From SZAS-103 sp964640525 (lineage in GTDB: Bacteria > Pseudomonadota > Gammaproteobacteria > Xanthomonadales > Xanthomonadaceae): 52,184 nucleotides of DNA. Location of the stretch: positions 1-52,184 of the forward strand of contig CAZXGS010000015.1 of NCBI GenBank assembly GCA_964640525.1, given 5' to 3'. Under the pieces are notes generated by a model, which saw only the letters and a program-made list of their open reading frames with translations, had not been told where the DNA came from and searched no databases. The translations under genes and the position numbers were made by a program. Shown here piece after piece: positions 1 through 8,357 of this stretch; positions within the stretch are counted from its first letter, which is position 1, and every line of letters begins with the position of its first letter.

Positions 1-908
1 TCGCGCCCAACCTGAGCTTCTTCTTCAGCAACGGCATGGACCCGGAATACACCGTCATCGGCCGGGTGGCGCGGCGGATCTGGGCGCGTGCCATGCGCGA
101 GCGTTATGGCGCCAACGAGCGCAGCCAGATGATGAAGTACCACATCCAGACCTCGGGCCGCTCGCTGCACGCCCAGGAGATCCAGTTCAACGACATCCGC
201 ACCACCCTGCAGGCGCTGTACGCGCTGTTCGACAACTGCAACTCGCTGCACACCAACGCCTACGACGAGGCGATCACCACCCCGACCGAGGAATCGGTGC
301 GCCGCGCGGTGGCGATCCAGATGATCATCAACAAGGAGCTCGGGCTGAACTTCTGCGAGAACCCGTGGCAGGGCAGCTTCGCGGTCGAACACCTCACCGA
401 TCTGGTCGAGGAAGCGGTGTACCGCGAGTTCGAGGCGATCTCCGAGCGCGGCGGCGTGCTCGGCGCGATGGATACCATGTACCAGCGTGGCAAGATCCAG
501 GAGGAGTCGCTGTACTACGAGCACAAGAAGCACGACGGTTCGCTGCCGCTGGTGGGCGTCAACACCTTCCTGCCGAAGGAGCACGGCGGCGAGGTCGCCA
601 CGCAGATCGAACTGATCCGCTCCACGCCGGAGGAGAAGGCGCAGCAAATCGCCAACGTGCATGGCTGGCAAGGGCTGCGCAACGTGCTGGCGCCGGCCGG
701 CGAGACCGAGCACGGCCACACCGCCAATGCCGACGAGGTGGTCGAGCCCGACGTCCACGATGGCCACGGCCTGGCCTGGCTGCAGAAGACCGCGCGCGAT
801 CGCCGCAACGTGTTCGAGGCGCTGATGGAAGCGGTCAAGACCCACAGCCTGGGGCAGATCAGCCACGCCCTGTACGACGTGGGCGGCGAGTACCGACGCA
901 ACATGTGA
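1..908 (+). CDS. icmF: Fused isobutyryl-CoA mutase (IcmF type), C-terminal part
   Basis: This is the 3' end of a coenzyme-B12-dependent acyl-CoA mutase; the reading frame is open from base 3 and its start lies outside the window. Such enzymes rearrange the carbon skeleton of acyl-CoAs such as isobutyryl-CoA/butyryl-CoA. The visible part is the TIM-barrel mutase half: it has RRIWARAMRERYG, the HIQTSGRSLHAQEIQFND stretch, the NTNAYDEAITTPTEE-like segment (here HTNAYDEAITTPTEE) and the closing SHALYDVGGEYRRNM, which is typical of fused IcmF proteins rather than of the classical MutB large subunit. The cobalamin-binding and GTPase (MeaB/MeaI-like) domains would be upstream and cannot be checked here. 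Substrate is therefore inferred from family resemblance only. Confidence 0.8.
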   Translation, partial: APNLSFFFSNGMDPEYTVIGRVARRIWARAMRERYGANERSQMMKYHIQTSGRSLHAQEIQFNDIRTTLQALYALFDNCNSLHTNAYDEAITTPTEESVRRAVAIQMIINKELGLNFCENPWQGSFAVEHLTDLVEEAVYREFEAISERGGVLGAMDTMYQRGKIQEESLYYEHKKHDGSLPLVGVNTFLPKEHGGEVATQIELIRSTPEEKAQQIANVHGWQGLRNVLAPAGETEHGHTANADEVVEPDVHDGHGLAWLQKTARDRRNVFEALMEAVKTHSLGQISHALYDVGGEYRRNM

Positions 909-933
909 TGACGAGCCACCGGCAAGGACGACG

Positions 934-1878
934 ATGCCTTCCACGCACGGCTATCCGACAGAAAATCCAGGCACGCCCTGGGGCGAGGCGGAGAAGATCC
1001 GCTGGCGCGCCGGTACCAGGCGCCAACGCCGCCATGCCGACGTGCTGGCGCGGATCGACGCACTGCGCGCGCGGCTGGACGTGCACGAATACGGCACCCT
1101 CGACTGCGGGCAGGACGGCACGTTTCCGCTGCTGGCGGTGGCCAGCCGCGACCCGGATCCGCGACGGCCGCTGGCGCTGGTCACTGGCGGCGTACATGGC
1201 TACGAGACCAGCGGCGTGCATGGCGCGCTGCTCTTCCTGGAACGGCATGCCGCGGCATTCGCCGGGCGGATCGACGTGATGGTCGTTCCATGCGTGAGTC
1301 CCTGGGCCTACGAGCGGATCCAGCGCTGGAACGCGTTCGCGCTCGATCCCAATCGTTCCTTCCTCGACGCCAGCCCCTGCGCCGAGTCGGCAGCGCTGAT
1401 GGCGTGGGTGGCGCCGTGGCGGGAGCGCGTGCTGGTCCACATCGACCTGCACGAGACCACCGACAGCGACGAATCCGAGTTCCGGCCGGCGCTGGCCGCA
1501 CGCGATGGCGTGCCGTTCGAGCCTGGCATCGTGCCGGACGGTTTCTACCTCGTGGACGACACCGTGCAGCCGTGTCCTGCATTCCAGGCCGCGATCATCG
1601 CCGCGGTGGAGCAGGTGACCCACATCGCCCCGGCCGATGGCGAAGGCAAGATCATCGGCACGCCGGTGGTGGCGCCCGGGGTGATTCGCTATCCACTGCG
1701 TGAGCTCGGGTTGTGTGCGGGCGTGACCGGGGCGCGGTATCGGACCACCACCGAGGTGTATCCGGACAGCCCCCGGGCCACCGCACCGCAATGCGACATG
1801 GCGCAGGCGACGGCAGTGTGCGCGGCGCTGGATTTTGCGCTGGCGCATCCGGTTGCGGACGGTGCGGGTTGCGGGTGA
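934..1878 (+). CDS. M14 family zinc carboxypeptidase-like protein
   Basis: A 314-residue protein of the M14 metallocarboxypeptidase/succinylglutamate desuccinylase superfamily. The zinc site is visible as HGYE (H88, E91) followed by the third ligand in HIDLHETTDSD (H169 or H173). DPNRSF supplies the usual substrate carboxylate-binding Arg region, and TTTEVYPDSP near residue 274 carries a Glu in the position of the catalytic base. No signal peptide is seen, so it is probably cytoplasmic. It starts 25 bases after the mutase gene on the same strand and may be co-transcribed with it, but the substrate (peptide or N-acyl amino acid) is unknown. The gene runs into a repeat array just after its stop. 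Confidence 0.75.
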   Translation: MPSTHGYPTENPGTPWGEAEKIRWRAGTRRQRRHADVLARIDALRARLDVHEYGTLDCGQDGTFPLLAVASRDPDPRRPLALVTGGVHGYETSGVHGALLFLERHAAAFAGRIDVMVVPCVSPWAYERIQRWNAFALDPNRSFLDASPCAESAALMAWVAPWRERVLVHIDLHETTDSDESEFRPALAARDGVPFEPGIVPDGFYLVDDTVQPCPAFQAAIIAAVEQVTHIAPADGEGKIIGTPVVAPGVIRYPLRELGLCAGVTGARYRTTTEVYPDSPRATAPQCDMAQATAVCAALDFALAHPVADGAGCG

Positions 1879-1952
1879 GATGGGGTTGGATGGCGTTTGA
1901 TTGCGTGGTGGATTCGGCGGGGTTGCAGCCGGCGGGTGGGCGGGGTGTGGGT

Positions 1953-2165
1953 CCCTTCGACAGGCTCAGGGCAGGCTGGCTCACCACGAACGGAATTGTG
2001 GGGTGTGGTTCCCTTCGACAGGCTCAGGGCAGGCTGGCTCACCACGAATGGGTGGCGGGGCGTGGTTCCCTTCGACAGGCTCAGGGCAGGCTGGCTCACC
2101 ACGAACGGGTGGTGGGGCGTGGTTCCCTTCGACAGGCTCAGGGCAGGCTGGCTCACCACGAACGG
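1953..2165. repeat. Four tandem copies of a 41-bp intergenic repeat, period 57-58 bp
   Basis: Copies begin at 1953, 2011, 2068 and 2125. Each reads CCCTTCGACAGGCTCAGGGC followed by AGGCTGGCTCACCACGAACGG with almost no change; the 16-17 bp between copies is G-rich (GTGGTGGGGCGTGGTT type) and also similar. The second half of each copy (CAGGCTGGCTCACCACGAA) is related to the units at 29762-29826 and 45270-45674. The array lies in the spacer between two convergent genes. Translations such as RLRAGWLTTNG across it are by-products of the repeat and not proteins. Confidence 0.9.
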
Positions 2166-2287
2166 GCGGTTCAATGTGATTTGGCGCCTTCACGGCGGAA
2201 GGGTGGGAGGGAACCAAGGGTGGGGTGACACCATCGGACGCGCGCAGGCGTGTCTTGGGTGGCACACACGAGCGGCACACACAAACA

Positions 2288-2370
2288 TCCGTTCGTGGTG
2301 AGCAGGATCGGTCGAGAACGCAGTTCGAGCCGATCCGTGTCGAACCACCGCTTCGAAACCATGGGCCTGT
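2288..2370. repeat. Degenerate inverted copy of the same repeat family
   Basis: CCGTTCGTGGTGAGC at 2289-2303 is the reverse complement of the end of the repeat unit, and TGTCGAACCACCG with ACCATGG follows about 40-60 bases later as a worn opposite arm. The rest of the 2166-2455 spacer shows nothing I recognise. Confidence 0.5.
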
Positions 2371-2455
2371 CGGCGGATGCGACATGTGTCAGGCCAGGGT
2401 CGGGAAATGCCGCCTCGCCATGCGCTGGAACTTGTGTTTCGCTCGCAGCCGAGGC

Positions 2456-4246
2456 TCAGGTCTCCACGGCGTGCAGCCTGCGCACGCGTTCGGTCACCGC
2501 TTCGACGAGGTTGCGTGGCCGAATCGGCTTGAACAGGAAGTCGTCGCCGCCGGCGTTGATCGCCTCCAGCCGCGAGTCCGGATCGGATTCGCCGGACAGA
2601 AACACGATCGGGATGCGCGCGAACTGCGGGTCGTCGCGCAGCAGCATGGTCAGCTCCACGCCATTGGCGAAGGGCATGTGGAGATCCATCAGGATCAGGT
2701 CGGCGCGCTCGCGTGACAGCGCATCGGTGACCCGCATGGCGTCGTGTTCCACTCGCGCGCAGATGCCGGCGTGCTCGAGCACGGCCTGCGCGAACAGCGC
2801 GTCGGCGCGCTGGTCATCGACGATCAGCACCCGCACCGGCTCGGCATCGGCGTGCGCATGCAGTGCTTCCAGCCGTTGCGCTACGGCGTCGATCGCGAAC
2901 GGCGGGAACAGCAACAGGTCGGCGCCAGCGCGGTGCGCGGCGCGGCGGACGTCCAGATCGTCGTGTTCGGCCATCACCACCATGCGGATGTGCCGTGGCG
3001 GCTGCGCGCGCTGCTGGGCGTCGCGACGCAGCGCGCCGACGATCGCCAGCCGGCCGACGTGCGAGGCATCCACCAACAACGTGTGCGGGGTCATGCAGGT
3101 CAGCAGGTCGGACAGCTCATCGATGTCGGTCACCGACTCGACGGCGTGGCCATCGGCTTCAAGGCGCTTGGCCAGCTCGTCGGCAAAGCCGTTGCCGTCG
3201 TGGATGTGGAAGATGCGGCGCATGCCGGTGCTGCCGGCCGGATCGGTCCACTCGGCGTCCTCGATGGCAAGCTGCGTGGGCACGTTTGCGGATTGATCCG
3301 GGGTTTCCGGTCCGGAAGGGGCCGGCGAAGGTTCGGGTTCGGGCGCCGGTTCAATTGCGTTCGCGTCGGTTGCATGCGCGTCGGCGTCCGCTGGCGGACT
3401 CGCAGTGGCTTCCGCGCGCGACGTGGGCAGGCCTGCGTCCGTGTGCTGATCGAGTACCTGCGCGGCAACGTCGTCGGCGATCGCGATGGCTTCTTCGAGC
3501 GAAGGGATGTCTTCGGCCAGCGTCACCGTTTCGCTGACCGCTGGCGCATCGGCCGCTGCGACCTGCGTCGCCTCGCTCACTGCCGCTGCCGCGCTGGCGG
3601 CTTCGCGTGGTGGCAGATCTTCCGCGGCAGGCGGTGCTGCGCTGATGCCATCGTCCCGACCGGCCTCCGGCATCGCATGGGCAACCGGCGCTGTCGCCTG
3701 CTCGACGCGGGTTTCAGCGGCCGGACTCGATGGATCGGAGGTGGCCTCAGGTGCTTCGTCAGGCGCTTCGTTCGATGCGGGTGCGGCATCCGGAACGGCC
3801 TGCGCGGGCGTGGCGGCGCGCAGGCAACCATCATCCCCGGTCGTTGCGGCATCCGTGGTCGATGGCGGGGCGCTCCGCGCCGGGGCGGCAGCTGCGCTCA
3901 CGGCCTGGGTCGCTGCTCCTTGTACCGACCGGGTCGCCGCCCCGAGCAGGGCGAACATCCGCTCGGCTTGTTTCGGGTCCGGCGAGCGCAGGGACGCGGC
4001 GTGGCCGGAGACGATCTGCCCCAGCTCATGCAGGCAGCGGCGGGTGTCTTCCAGCGCGTAGTTGGCGCTGGCGTCCGCCAGGCGCTGGGCATCGCCGGCG
4101 AGCACGACCATGCCCTTGGGATCCCAGCCGGCGAAACGGTAACGCAGGATGCGACGTTCGAAATCGGCGATGCGGCGAGGCAGGTAACGCAAGAACGCCA
4201 GTCGGTTCTGCTCCTGGGCGGTGGGCAGGCTGCCAGGTTCGGTCAT
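2456..4246 (-). CDS. Response regulator with two C-terminal receiver domains and a long Ala/Pro/Glu linker
   Basis: A 596-residue soluble signalling protein. Residues 1 to about 115 are a helical, HPt-sized domain without recognised phospho-His motif. Residues about 120-330 are a low-complexity Ala/Pro/Glu/Asp linker. A first receiver-like fold (about 340-460) starts RRIFHIHDGNG and keeps an Asp in TLLVDAS, but lacks the standard DD pair, so it may be a pseudo-receiver. The second receiver (about 470-596) is canonical: VRVLIVDDQ, phospho-acceptor D521 in LILMDLHMP, the FLSGES Ser and the FKPIRP Lys. There is no output domain after it, so it probably acts by protein contact (adaptor or phosphate sink). 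No kinase gene is adjacent. Confidence 0.75.
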   Translation of the reverse strand: MTEPGSLPTAQEQNRLAFLRYLPRRIADFERRILRYRFAGWDPKGMVVLAGDAQRLADASANYALEDTRRCLHELGQIVSGHAASLRSPDPKQAERMFALLGAATRSVQGAATQAVSAAAAPARSAPPSTTDAATTGDDGCLRAATPAQAVPDAAPASNEAPDEAPEATSDPSSPAAETRVEQATAPVAHAMPEAGRDDGISAAPPAAEDLPPREAASAAAAVSEATQVAAADAPAVSETVTLAEDIPSLEEAIAIADDVAAQVLDQHTDAGLPTSRAEATASPPADADAHATDANAIEPAPEPEPSPAPSGPETPDQSANVPTQLAIEDAEWTDPAGSTGMRRIFHIHDGNGFADELAKRLEADGHAVESVTDIDELSDLLTCMTPHTLLVDASHVGRLAIVGALRRDAQQRAQPPRHIRMVVMAEHDDLDVRRAAHRAGADLLLFPPFAIDAVAQRLEALHAHADAEPVRVLIVDDQRADALFAQAVLEHAGICARVEHDAMRVTDALSRERADLILMDLHMPFANGVELTMLLRDDPQFARIPIVFLSGESDPDSRLEAINAGGDDFLFKPIRPRNLVEAVTERVRRLHAVET

Positions 4247-4374
4247 CGCGTGATTCCGGGGTGTCTGGAGGATTCCGGCCGCGCGTGGCCGGGAGATGAA
4301 TGTACGCGAAGCCGGGGCGCGGCGTCACGCCGCAGGCGGGAACGTCGTCGGCCGTGGCTCTGACGCGGGAATCG

Positions 4375-4401
4375 GACGCAGCCGAAGCTGTCGGCTGCGT
4401 C
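4375..4401 (-). terminator. Hairpin just after the lipoprotein gene
   Basis: GACGCAGCCGA at 4375-4385 pairs perfectly with TCGGCTGCGTC at 4391-4401 around a 5-base loop. It sits right beyond the lipoprotein stop codon on the minus strand. The U-tract that would follow is weak, so termination is likely but not certain. Confidence 0.55.
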
Positions 4402-4403
4402 GT

Positions 4404-4880
4404 TCAACGGTGCTTGTGCTTGCGCTTTCTGGCCGGCTTCGGCGCGGGCAGGGATGCGATGCGCTGCAGTTCGGCGGGCAAGCGAGCCTGCAACTGCGCC
4501 AGCAGGTCGGTCGCGGCCGGGCTAGCGTCGGTCTTGCCATCGACCGTGGCGACCCGGACTTCGGTCGTCGAGTCCGGCGTGTGTGCATCCAGCACGAAAG
4601 CACGCGCGATCACCAGGATGCGCTCGCCGCGATAGTCGACGTCGTACAGGCCCATCATCTGTGCGCGTGCGCGGTAGGTGACGCCTGCCGTGTTCACGAG
4701 CAACTGGCCCAGGGCGTTCCAGGTGTCGAGCTGCACGGCCTGGACGGTGAAAGCCGTCGCGGGTGCGGGCAGGGATGCGACCTGCACCGGCGGTGCGGGT
4801 GCGGGGGTCGTCACGCAGCCTGCGACCAGGATGGGAAGGGCAAGCAGGCACGCCAGCTTGCCAGCGCGTCCGGTTCTCAT
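4404..4880 (-). CDS. Small lipoprotein of unknown function
   Basis: A 158-residue precursor beginning MRTGRAGKLACLLALPILVAG followed by the lipobox Cys (LVAGC), so it should be lipid-modified and anchored in an envelope membrane. After a short Pro/Ala-rich spacer the mature part has a mixed fold with no motif I recognise, and ends in a strongly basic tail (KPARKRKHKHR). I chose the ATG at 4880 because it places the signal peptide at the N-terminus; an in-frame ATG at 4931 would put 17 Arg-rich residues ahead of it. The ATG overlaps the stop of the decayed cyclase frame upstream (ATGA). Function unknown. Confidence 0.65.
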   Translation of the reverse strand: MRTGRAGKLACLLALPILVAGCVTTPAPAPPVQVASLPAPATAFTVQAVQLDTWNALGQLLVNTAGVTYRARAQMMGLYDVDYRGERILVIARAFVLDAHTPDSTTEVRVATVDGKTDASPAATDLLAQLQARLPAELQRIASLPAPKPARKRKHKHR

Positions 4881-5202
4881 GGATCGGCGCACTCCGCGCA
4901 ATCGCACCCGTTGGCCTGGGCGCCTTTGCATGAGGCATACGGCAGGATCACCAGGAATTCCTCGTCGCCAAAGCGACCAAAAGTGCCCCGGATTTCACTT
5001 CGACCCACGACGTCCGAACGCCGAAGGCGGCCGCCGCCACCAGGATCGCGGCCAGCCCGCCGAAACCGGTCAGCAGCCAACCCTGCTGGACGGCATGGGC
5101 GAGCGGCACGAAGAACATCAGATACGACACCAACCCTATCGGTTGGCGCTGCAGGCGCAGCGCCTTGTGGCGGTCGTTGTCGGGCATCAGCGGAATGCGC
5201 AT
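4877..5202 (-). pseudogene. Remnant of a membrane-anchored GGDEF protein (diguanylate cyclase)
   Basis: The 5' part from the ATG at 5202 (MRIPLMPDNDRHKALRLQRQ) encodes a short cytoplasmic head and two hydrophobic helices (GLVSYLMFFVPLAHAV and GFGGLAAILVAAAAFGV), like the beginning of the multi-helix sensors of Xanthomonas GGDEF proteins. The frame then closes at TRNSW-stop (4948). In a second frame the same DNA continues as GRFGDEEFLVILPYASCKGA, which looks like the active-site segment of a GGDEF domain, with GDEEF in place of GGEEF. The rest of the sensor, the start of the cyclase domain and its C-terminus are missing, so at least one internal deletion, a frameshift and a 3' truncation are needed. 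Identification rests on these two short matches. Confidence 0.6.
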
Positions 5203-5376
5203 GCCATCACCGATTGCTGCATGTGCGGGAGTGTGCGGACGGATTGTGTGTCGGCCCGCGTCTGCGGGAGTTGAATGACCGGTGTGATGTTGCAGGCCCA
5301 TGGACGCACTCCAACCGGCGCCGGGGAAGGACGGCCTCATCCGCGCAGAGGCATTGCCGGCGATGATGCTGAGGCC

Positions 5377-8061
5377 TCATGGGCGGTGCCTGGTGGGCGC
5401 CACGCCCTGCTGCAGCGCCGCCAACCGGTACAGTGCCTCCAGCGCCTGGCGCGGGGTGAGCTCGTCCGGGTCGATGGCGGCCAGTGCATCCAGGGCCGCG
5501 TGGGTGGGCGCAAACAGTCCCATCTGTTGCGGCACGTCCAGCGCCGCCGGCGCCATCCTTGCCGCCGCCGTGGAGTTGCCGCTTTCGAGTTCGGTCAGGC
5601 GCTTGCGTGCGCTCTGCAGGACGGGCTTGGGCAGCCCGGCCAGCGCGGCCACCTGCAGGCCGAAACTGCGATCGGCCGGCCCCTCCTTGACCGCGTGCAT
5701 GAACACCAGGCCATCGCCGTGTTCGATCGCATCCAGGTGCACGTTGGCGATGCCGCTGCCGGGCTCGGCCAACGCGGTCAGCTCGAAGTAGTGGGTGGCG
5801 AACAGCGTGAAGCAGCGGTTGTGCGACGCAAGTGCGCGGGCGCAGGCCTCGGCCAGCGCCAGTCCGTCGTAGGTCGAGGTGCCGCGGCCGATCTCGTCCA
5901 TCAACACCAGCGAATGCTCGGACGCGTGGTGGAGGATGTGGCTGGTCTCGGTCATCTCGACCATGAAAGTGGATTGTCCGCGGGCGAGGTCGTCGCCAGC
6001 GCCGATGCGGGTGAGGATGCGGTCGATCGGCCCGATCCGCGCGCTCGCCGCCGGCACGAAGCTGCCGATATGGGCCAGCAGCACGATCAGCGCGACCTGG
6101 CGCATGTAGGTGCTCTTGCCGCCCATGTTCGGGCCGGTGATGACCAGCATCCGCCGGCTCTCGTCCAGATGCAGGTCGTTTGGCTCGAACGGCTCGCTGC
6201 GCACCGCCTCCACCACCGGGTGGCGGCCGCGGTCGATGGCGATGCCCGGTTCGCTGACCAGTTCCGGTCGGCGCCAGTCCAGCGCTTGCGCGCGCTGTGC
6301 GAAGCAGGCCAGGACGTCCAGTTCCGACAGGGCATCGGCGATCGCCCGCAGCGGCGGCAGGTCACCTGCGAGTTCGTCGAGCAGGCCTTCGTACAGCAGC
6401 CGCTCGCGTTGCAGCGCGCGATCGCGCGCCGACAGCACCTTGTCCTCGAAGGCCTTCAGTTCCTCGGTGATGTAACGCTCGGCACCGGTCAGGGTCTGGC
6501 GGCGCGTGTAATGAACCGGCGCGCGCTCGGCCTGGACCTTGCTGATTTCGATGTAGTAGCCGTGGACGCGGTTGTAGCCGACCTTCAGGGTGGGGATGCC
6601 GGTGGCGGCCTTCTCGCGCGCCTCCAGTTCGACGAGGAAGCGGTCGGCATGCGTGCTCAGCGTGCGCAGTTCGTCCAGTTCGGCATCGAAGCCGCTGGCG
6701 ATCACCCCGCCATCGGCCAGCCGCTGCGCCGGCTGCGTCGCGATGGCGCGCGCCAGCAGATCGGCGCAGCGTGCGCTGGCAGCGTCCTCGCCGGCACCCA
6801 ACTCGCCGCGCAGGGCATCGATCCGTGGTGAGTCCAATGCGGTCAACGCGGAGCGGATCGCCGGCAGCATCGCCAGCGCATCGCGCAGAGTGGACAGGTC
6901 ACGCGGTCGCGCCGAACGCAACGCGACCCGGGTCAGGATCCGTTCGACATCGCCAAGCGCACGGAAGCTCTCGCGCAGGCCGTCGTGGGTGCCGCTTTCC
7001 AGCAAAACTTCCACCGCGTGATGGCGCTGCGCCAGCATCCCGGCATCGCGCAGCGGCCGGTGCAGCCAGCGCCGCAGCAGCCGCCCTCCCATCGGGGTGA
7101 TGGTGGTGTCTAGCACGCCCAGCAGGGTGTGCTCGTTGCGGCCGTCGAAGCGGCTGTCCAGCTCCAGGTGGCGGCGGGTGGCGGCATTCATCGCCAGGCA
7201 ATCGTCGCCGGACTCGACCGCAATCGAACTCAGGTGCGGAAGCTGTTGTTTCTGGGTTTCCTCGACGTAGCCGAGCAGGGCGCCGGTCGCGCCAATCGCC
7301 AGCGCCATGTCGGTTATGCCGAATGCATCCAGCCCTTGCACGCCGAAGTGATCGCGCAACCTGCGCTGGCCCGAGTCGGCATCGAACAGCCACGGCGCGC
7401 GACGGCGCAGGCCGGGGCGGGCGAGCAGCGCCTCCGGCCAGCCGCCCTCGTCCGGGACCAGCAACTCGGCAGGTTCCAGCCGCGCCAGCTCGGCCAGCAG
7501 GGCGTCGGCATCGGCGACCTCGTTGACGCGGAAGCGGCCACCGGCCAGGTCCGCCCACGCCAGCCCGAAGCGGGTGCCTCTTGCGGCGCGGGTGATCGCC
7601 ATCAGCAGCACGTCGCGGCGCTCGGCCAGCAACGCCTCGTCGGTGACCGTGCCGGGGGTGACGATGCGCACCACCTTGCGCTCGACCAGACCCTTGGACT
7701 GCGCCGGGTCGCCGATCTGTTCGCAGATCGCCACCGATTCGCCCAGTGCCACCAGCCGCGCCAGGTAGCCCTCGTATGCATGAAACGGCACCCCGGCCAT
7801 CGGGATCGGCGCGCCTGCCGAGGCGCCGCGCTGGGTCAGGGTGATGTCCAGCAGTTGCGACGCCTTGCGCGCGTCGTCGTAGAACAACTCGTAGAAATCG
7901 CCCATGCGGAAGAACATCAGTACGTCCGGGTGCTGCGCCTTGGTCGCGAAGTACTGCTTCATCAGCGGGGTGTGTTCCGCTTCGGCGCGACCGGTGGGCG
8001 GCTGGCGATGGGCGTCGGGTGATGGCGGCATGGACAAGGCCATCGCGGGCGATGGCGGCAA
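5377..8061 (-). CDS. mutS: DNA mismatch repair protein MutS
   Basis: A full-length 894-residue MutS, the mismatch sensor of methyl-directed repair. The N-terminal mismatch-reading motif is FYE at 56-58 (MGDFYELFYDDA), followed by connector and lever domains. The ATPase has Walker A GPNMGGKS at 643-650, the DEIGRGTSTYDGLALAEA block (Walker B and signature) and the THYFELT switch. The protein is slightly long for the family because of about 25 Pro-rich residues before the conserved HTPLMKQYF; ATGs at 8040 and 8031 are possible alternative starts. It is transcribed alone, and its 3' end is followed by a 174-base spacer with no recognised feature before the GGDEF remnant. Confidence 0.97.
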   Translation of the reverse strand: MPPSPAMALSMPPSPDAHRQPPTGRAEAEHTPLMKQYFATKAQHPDVLMFFRMGDFYELFYDDARKASQLLDITLTQRGASAGAPIPMAGVPFHAYEGYLARLVALGESVAICEQIGDPAQSKGLVERKVVRIVTPGTVTDEALLAERRDVLLMAITRAARGTRFGLAWADLAGGRFRVNEVADADALLAELARLEPAELLVPDEGGWPEALLARPGLRRRAPWLFDADSGQRRLRDHFGVQGLDAFGITDMALAIGATGALLGYVEETQKQQLPHLSSIAVESGDDCLAMNAATRRHLELDSRFDGRNEHTLLGVLDTTITPMGGRLLRRWLHRPLRDAGMLAQRHHAVEVLLESGTHDGLRESFRALGDVERILTRVALRSARPRDLSTLRDALAMLPAIRSALTALDSPRIDALRGELGAGEDAASARCADLLARAIATQPAQRLADGGVIASGFDAELDELRTLSTHADRFLVELEAREKAATGIPTLKVGYNRVHGYYIEISKVQAERAPVHYTRRQTLTGAERYITEELKAFEDKVLSARDRALQRERLLYEGLLDELAGDLPPLRAIADALSELDVLACFAQRAQALDWRRPELVSEPGIAIDRGRHPVVEAVRSEPFEPNDLHLDESRRMLVITGPNMGGKSTYMRQVALIVLLAHIGSFVPAASARIGPIDRILTRIGAGDDLARGQSTFMVEMTETSHILHHASEHSLVLMDEIGRGTSTYDGLALAEACARALASHNRCFTLFATHYFELTALAEPGSGIANVHLDAIEHGDGLVFMHAVKEGPADRSFGLQVAALAGLPKPVLQSARKRLTELESGNSTAAARMAPAALDVPQQMGLFAPTHAALDALAAIDPDELTPRQALEALYRLAALQQGVAPTRHRP

Positions 8062-8357
8062 AGGACGGCGGGAGGGTCGATCGAAACCCGCGCGGACTCC
8101 GGCGGCGCGTGGCGAATACGCAGTTTAACGGGTCGATGGCGTGGCAGTCATGGCCCGTGTTGGCACGCGGGCACGGGCCATCGCGACAACGGCGCGCACG
8201 CCATGACGGTCGCGTGCGAGTGCCGCGCAGGCCAGCAGGGTGAAAAACCAAGAATCCTTTTGCTCCCGTCCATTCGATACGTCCCGGCAAGCCGATGGCC
8301 ATTGCCTTATGCTTCGCAGTTCCAGCATGCTCGTCACGTGAACCCAGGAGGCAGGCC
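8062..8357. other. Divergent spacer between mutS and the NosP-like operon
   Basis: About 296 bases separate the two divergent start codons and must hold both promoters. I see no convincing sigma-70 or sigma-54 promoter by eye, no repeat and no small gene. The only clear signal is the ribosome-binding site at 8346-8351. Confidence 0.5.
8346..8351 (+). promoter_or_regulatory. Strong ribosome-binding site that sets the FIST gene start
   Basis: AGGAGG lies 6 bases before ATG 8358. It decides in favour of MDRIQIKKGSS as the start instead of the in-frame codon at 8295, which would add 21 unconserved residues. Confidence 0.8.

Noticed and set aside
1953..2165. Possible CRISPR array (four regular repeats)
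   Set aside because: The linkers between copies are only 16-17 bases and nearly identical, not unique spacers, and no cas genes are present.
1713..2385. Several open frames through the 1953-2165 array that give repeated peptides such as RLRAGWLTTNG
   Set aside because: The peptides simply follow the DNA repeat, in both strands and several frames, without start signals.
5275..6831. A 518-codon plus-strand open frame over the 3' half of mutS
   Set aside because: Antisense to the MutS ATPase domain, without domain content or ribosome-binding site.
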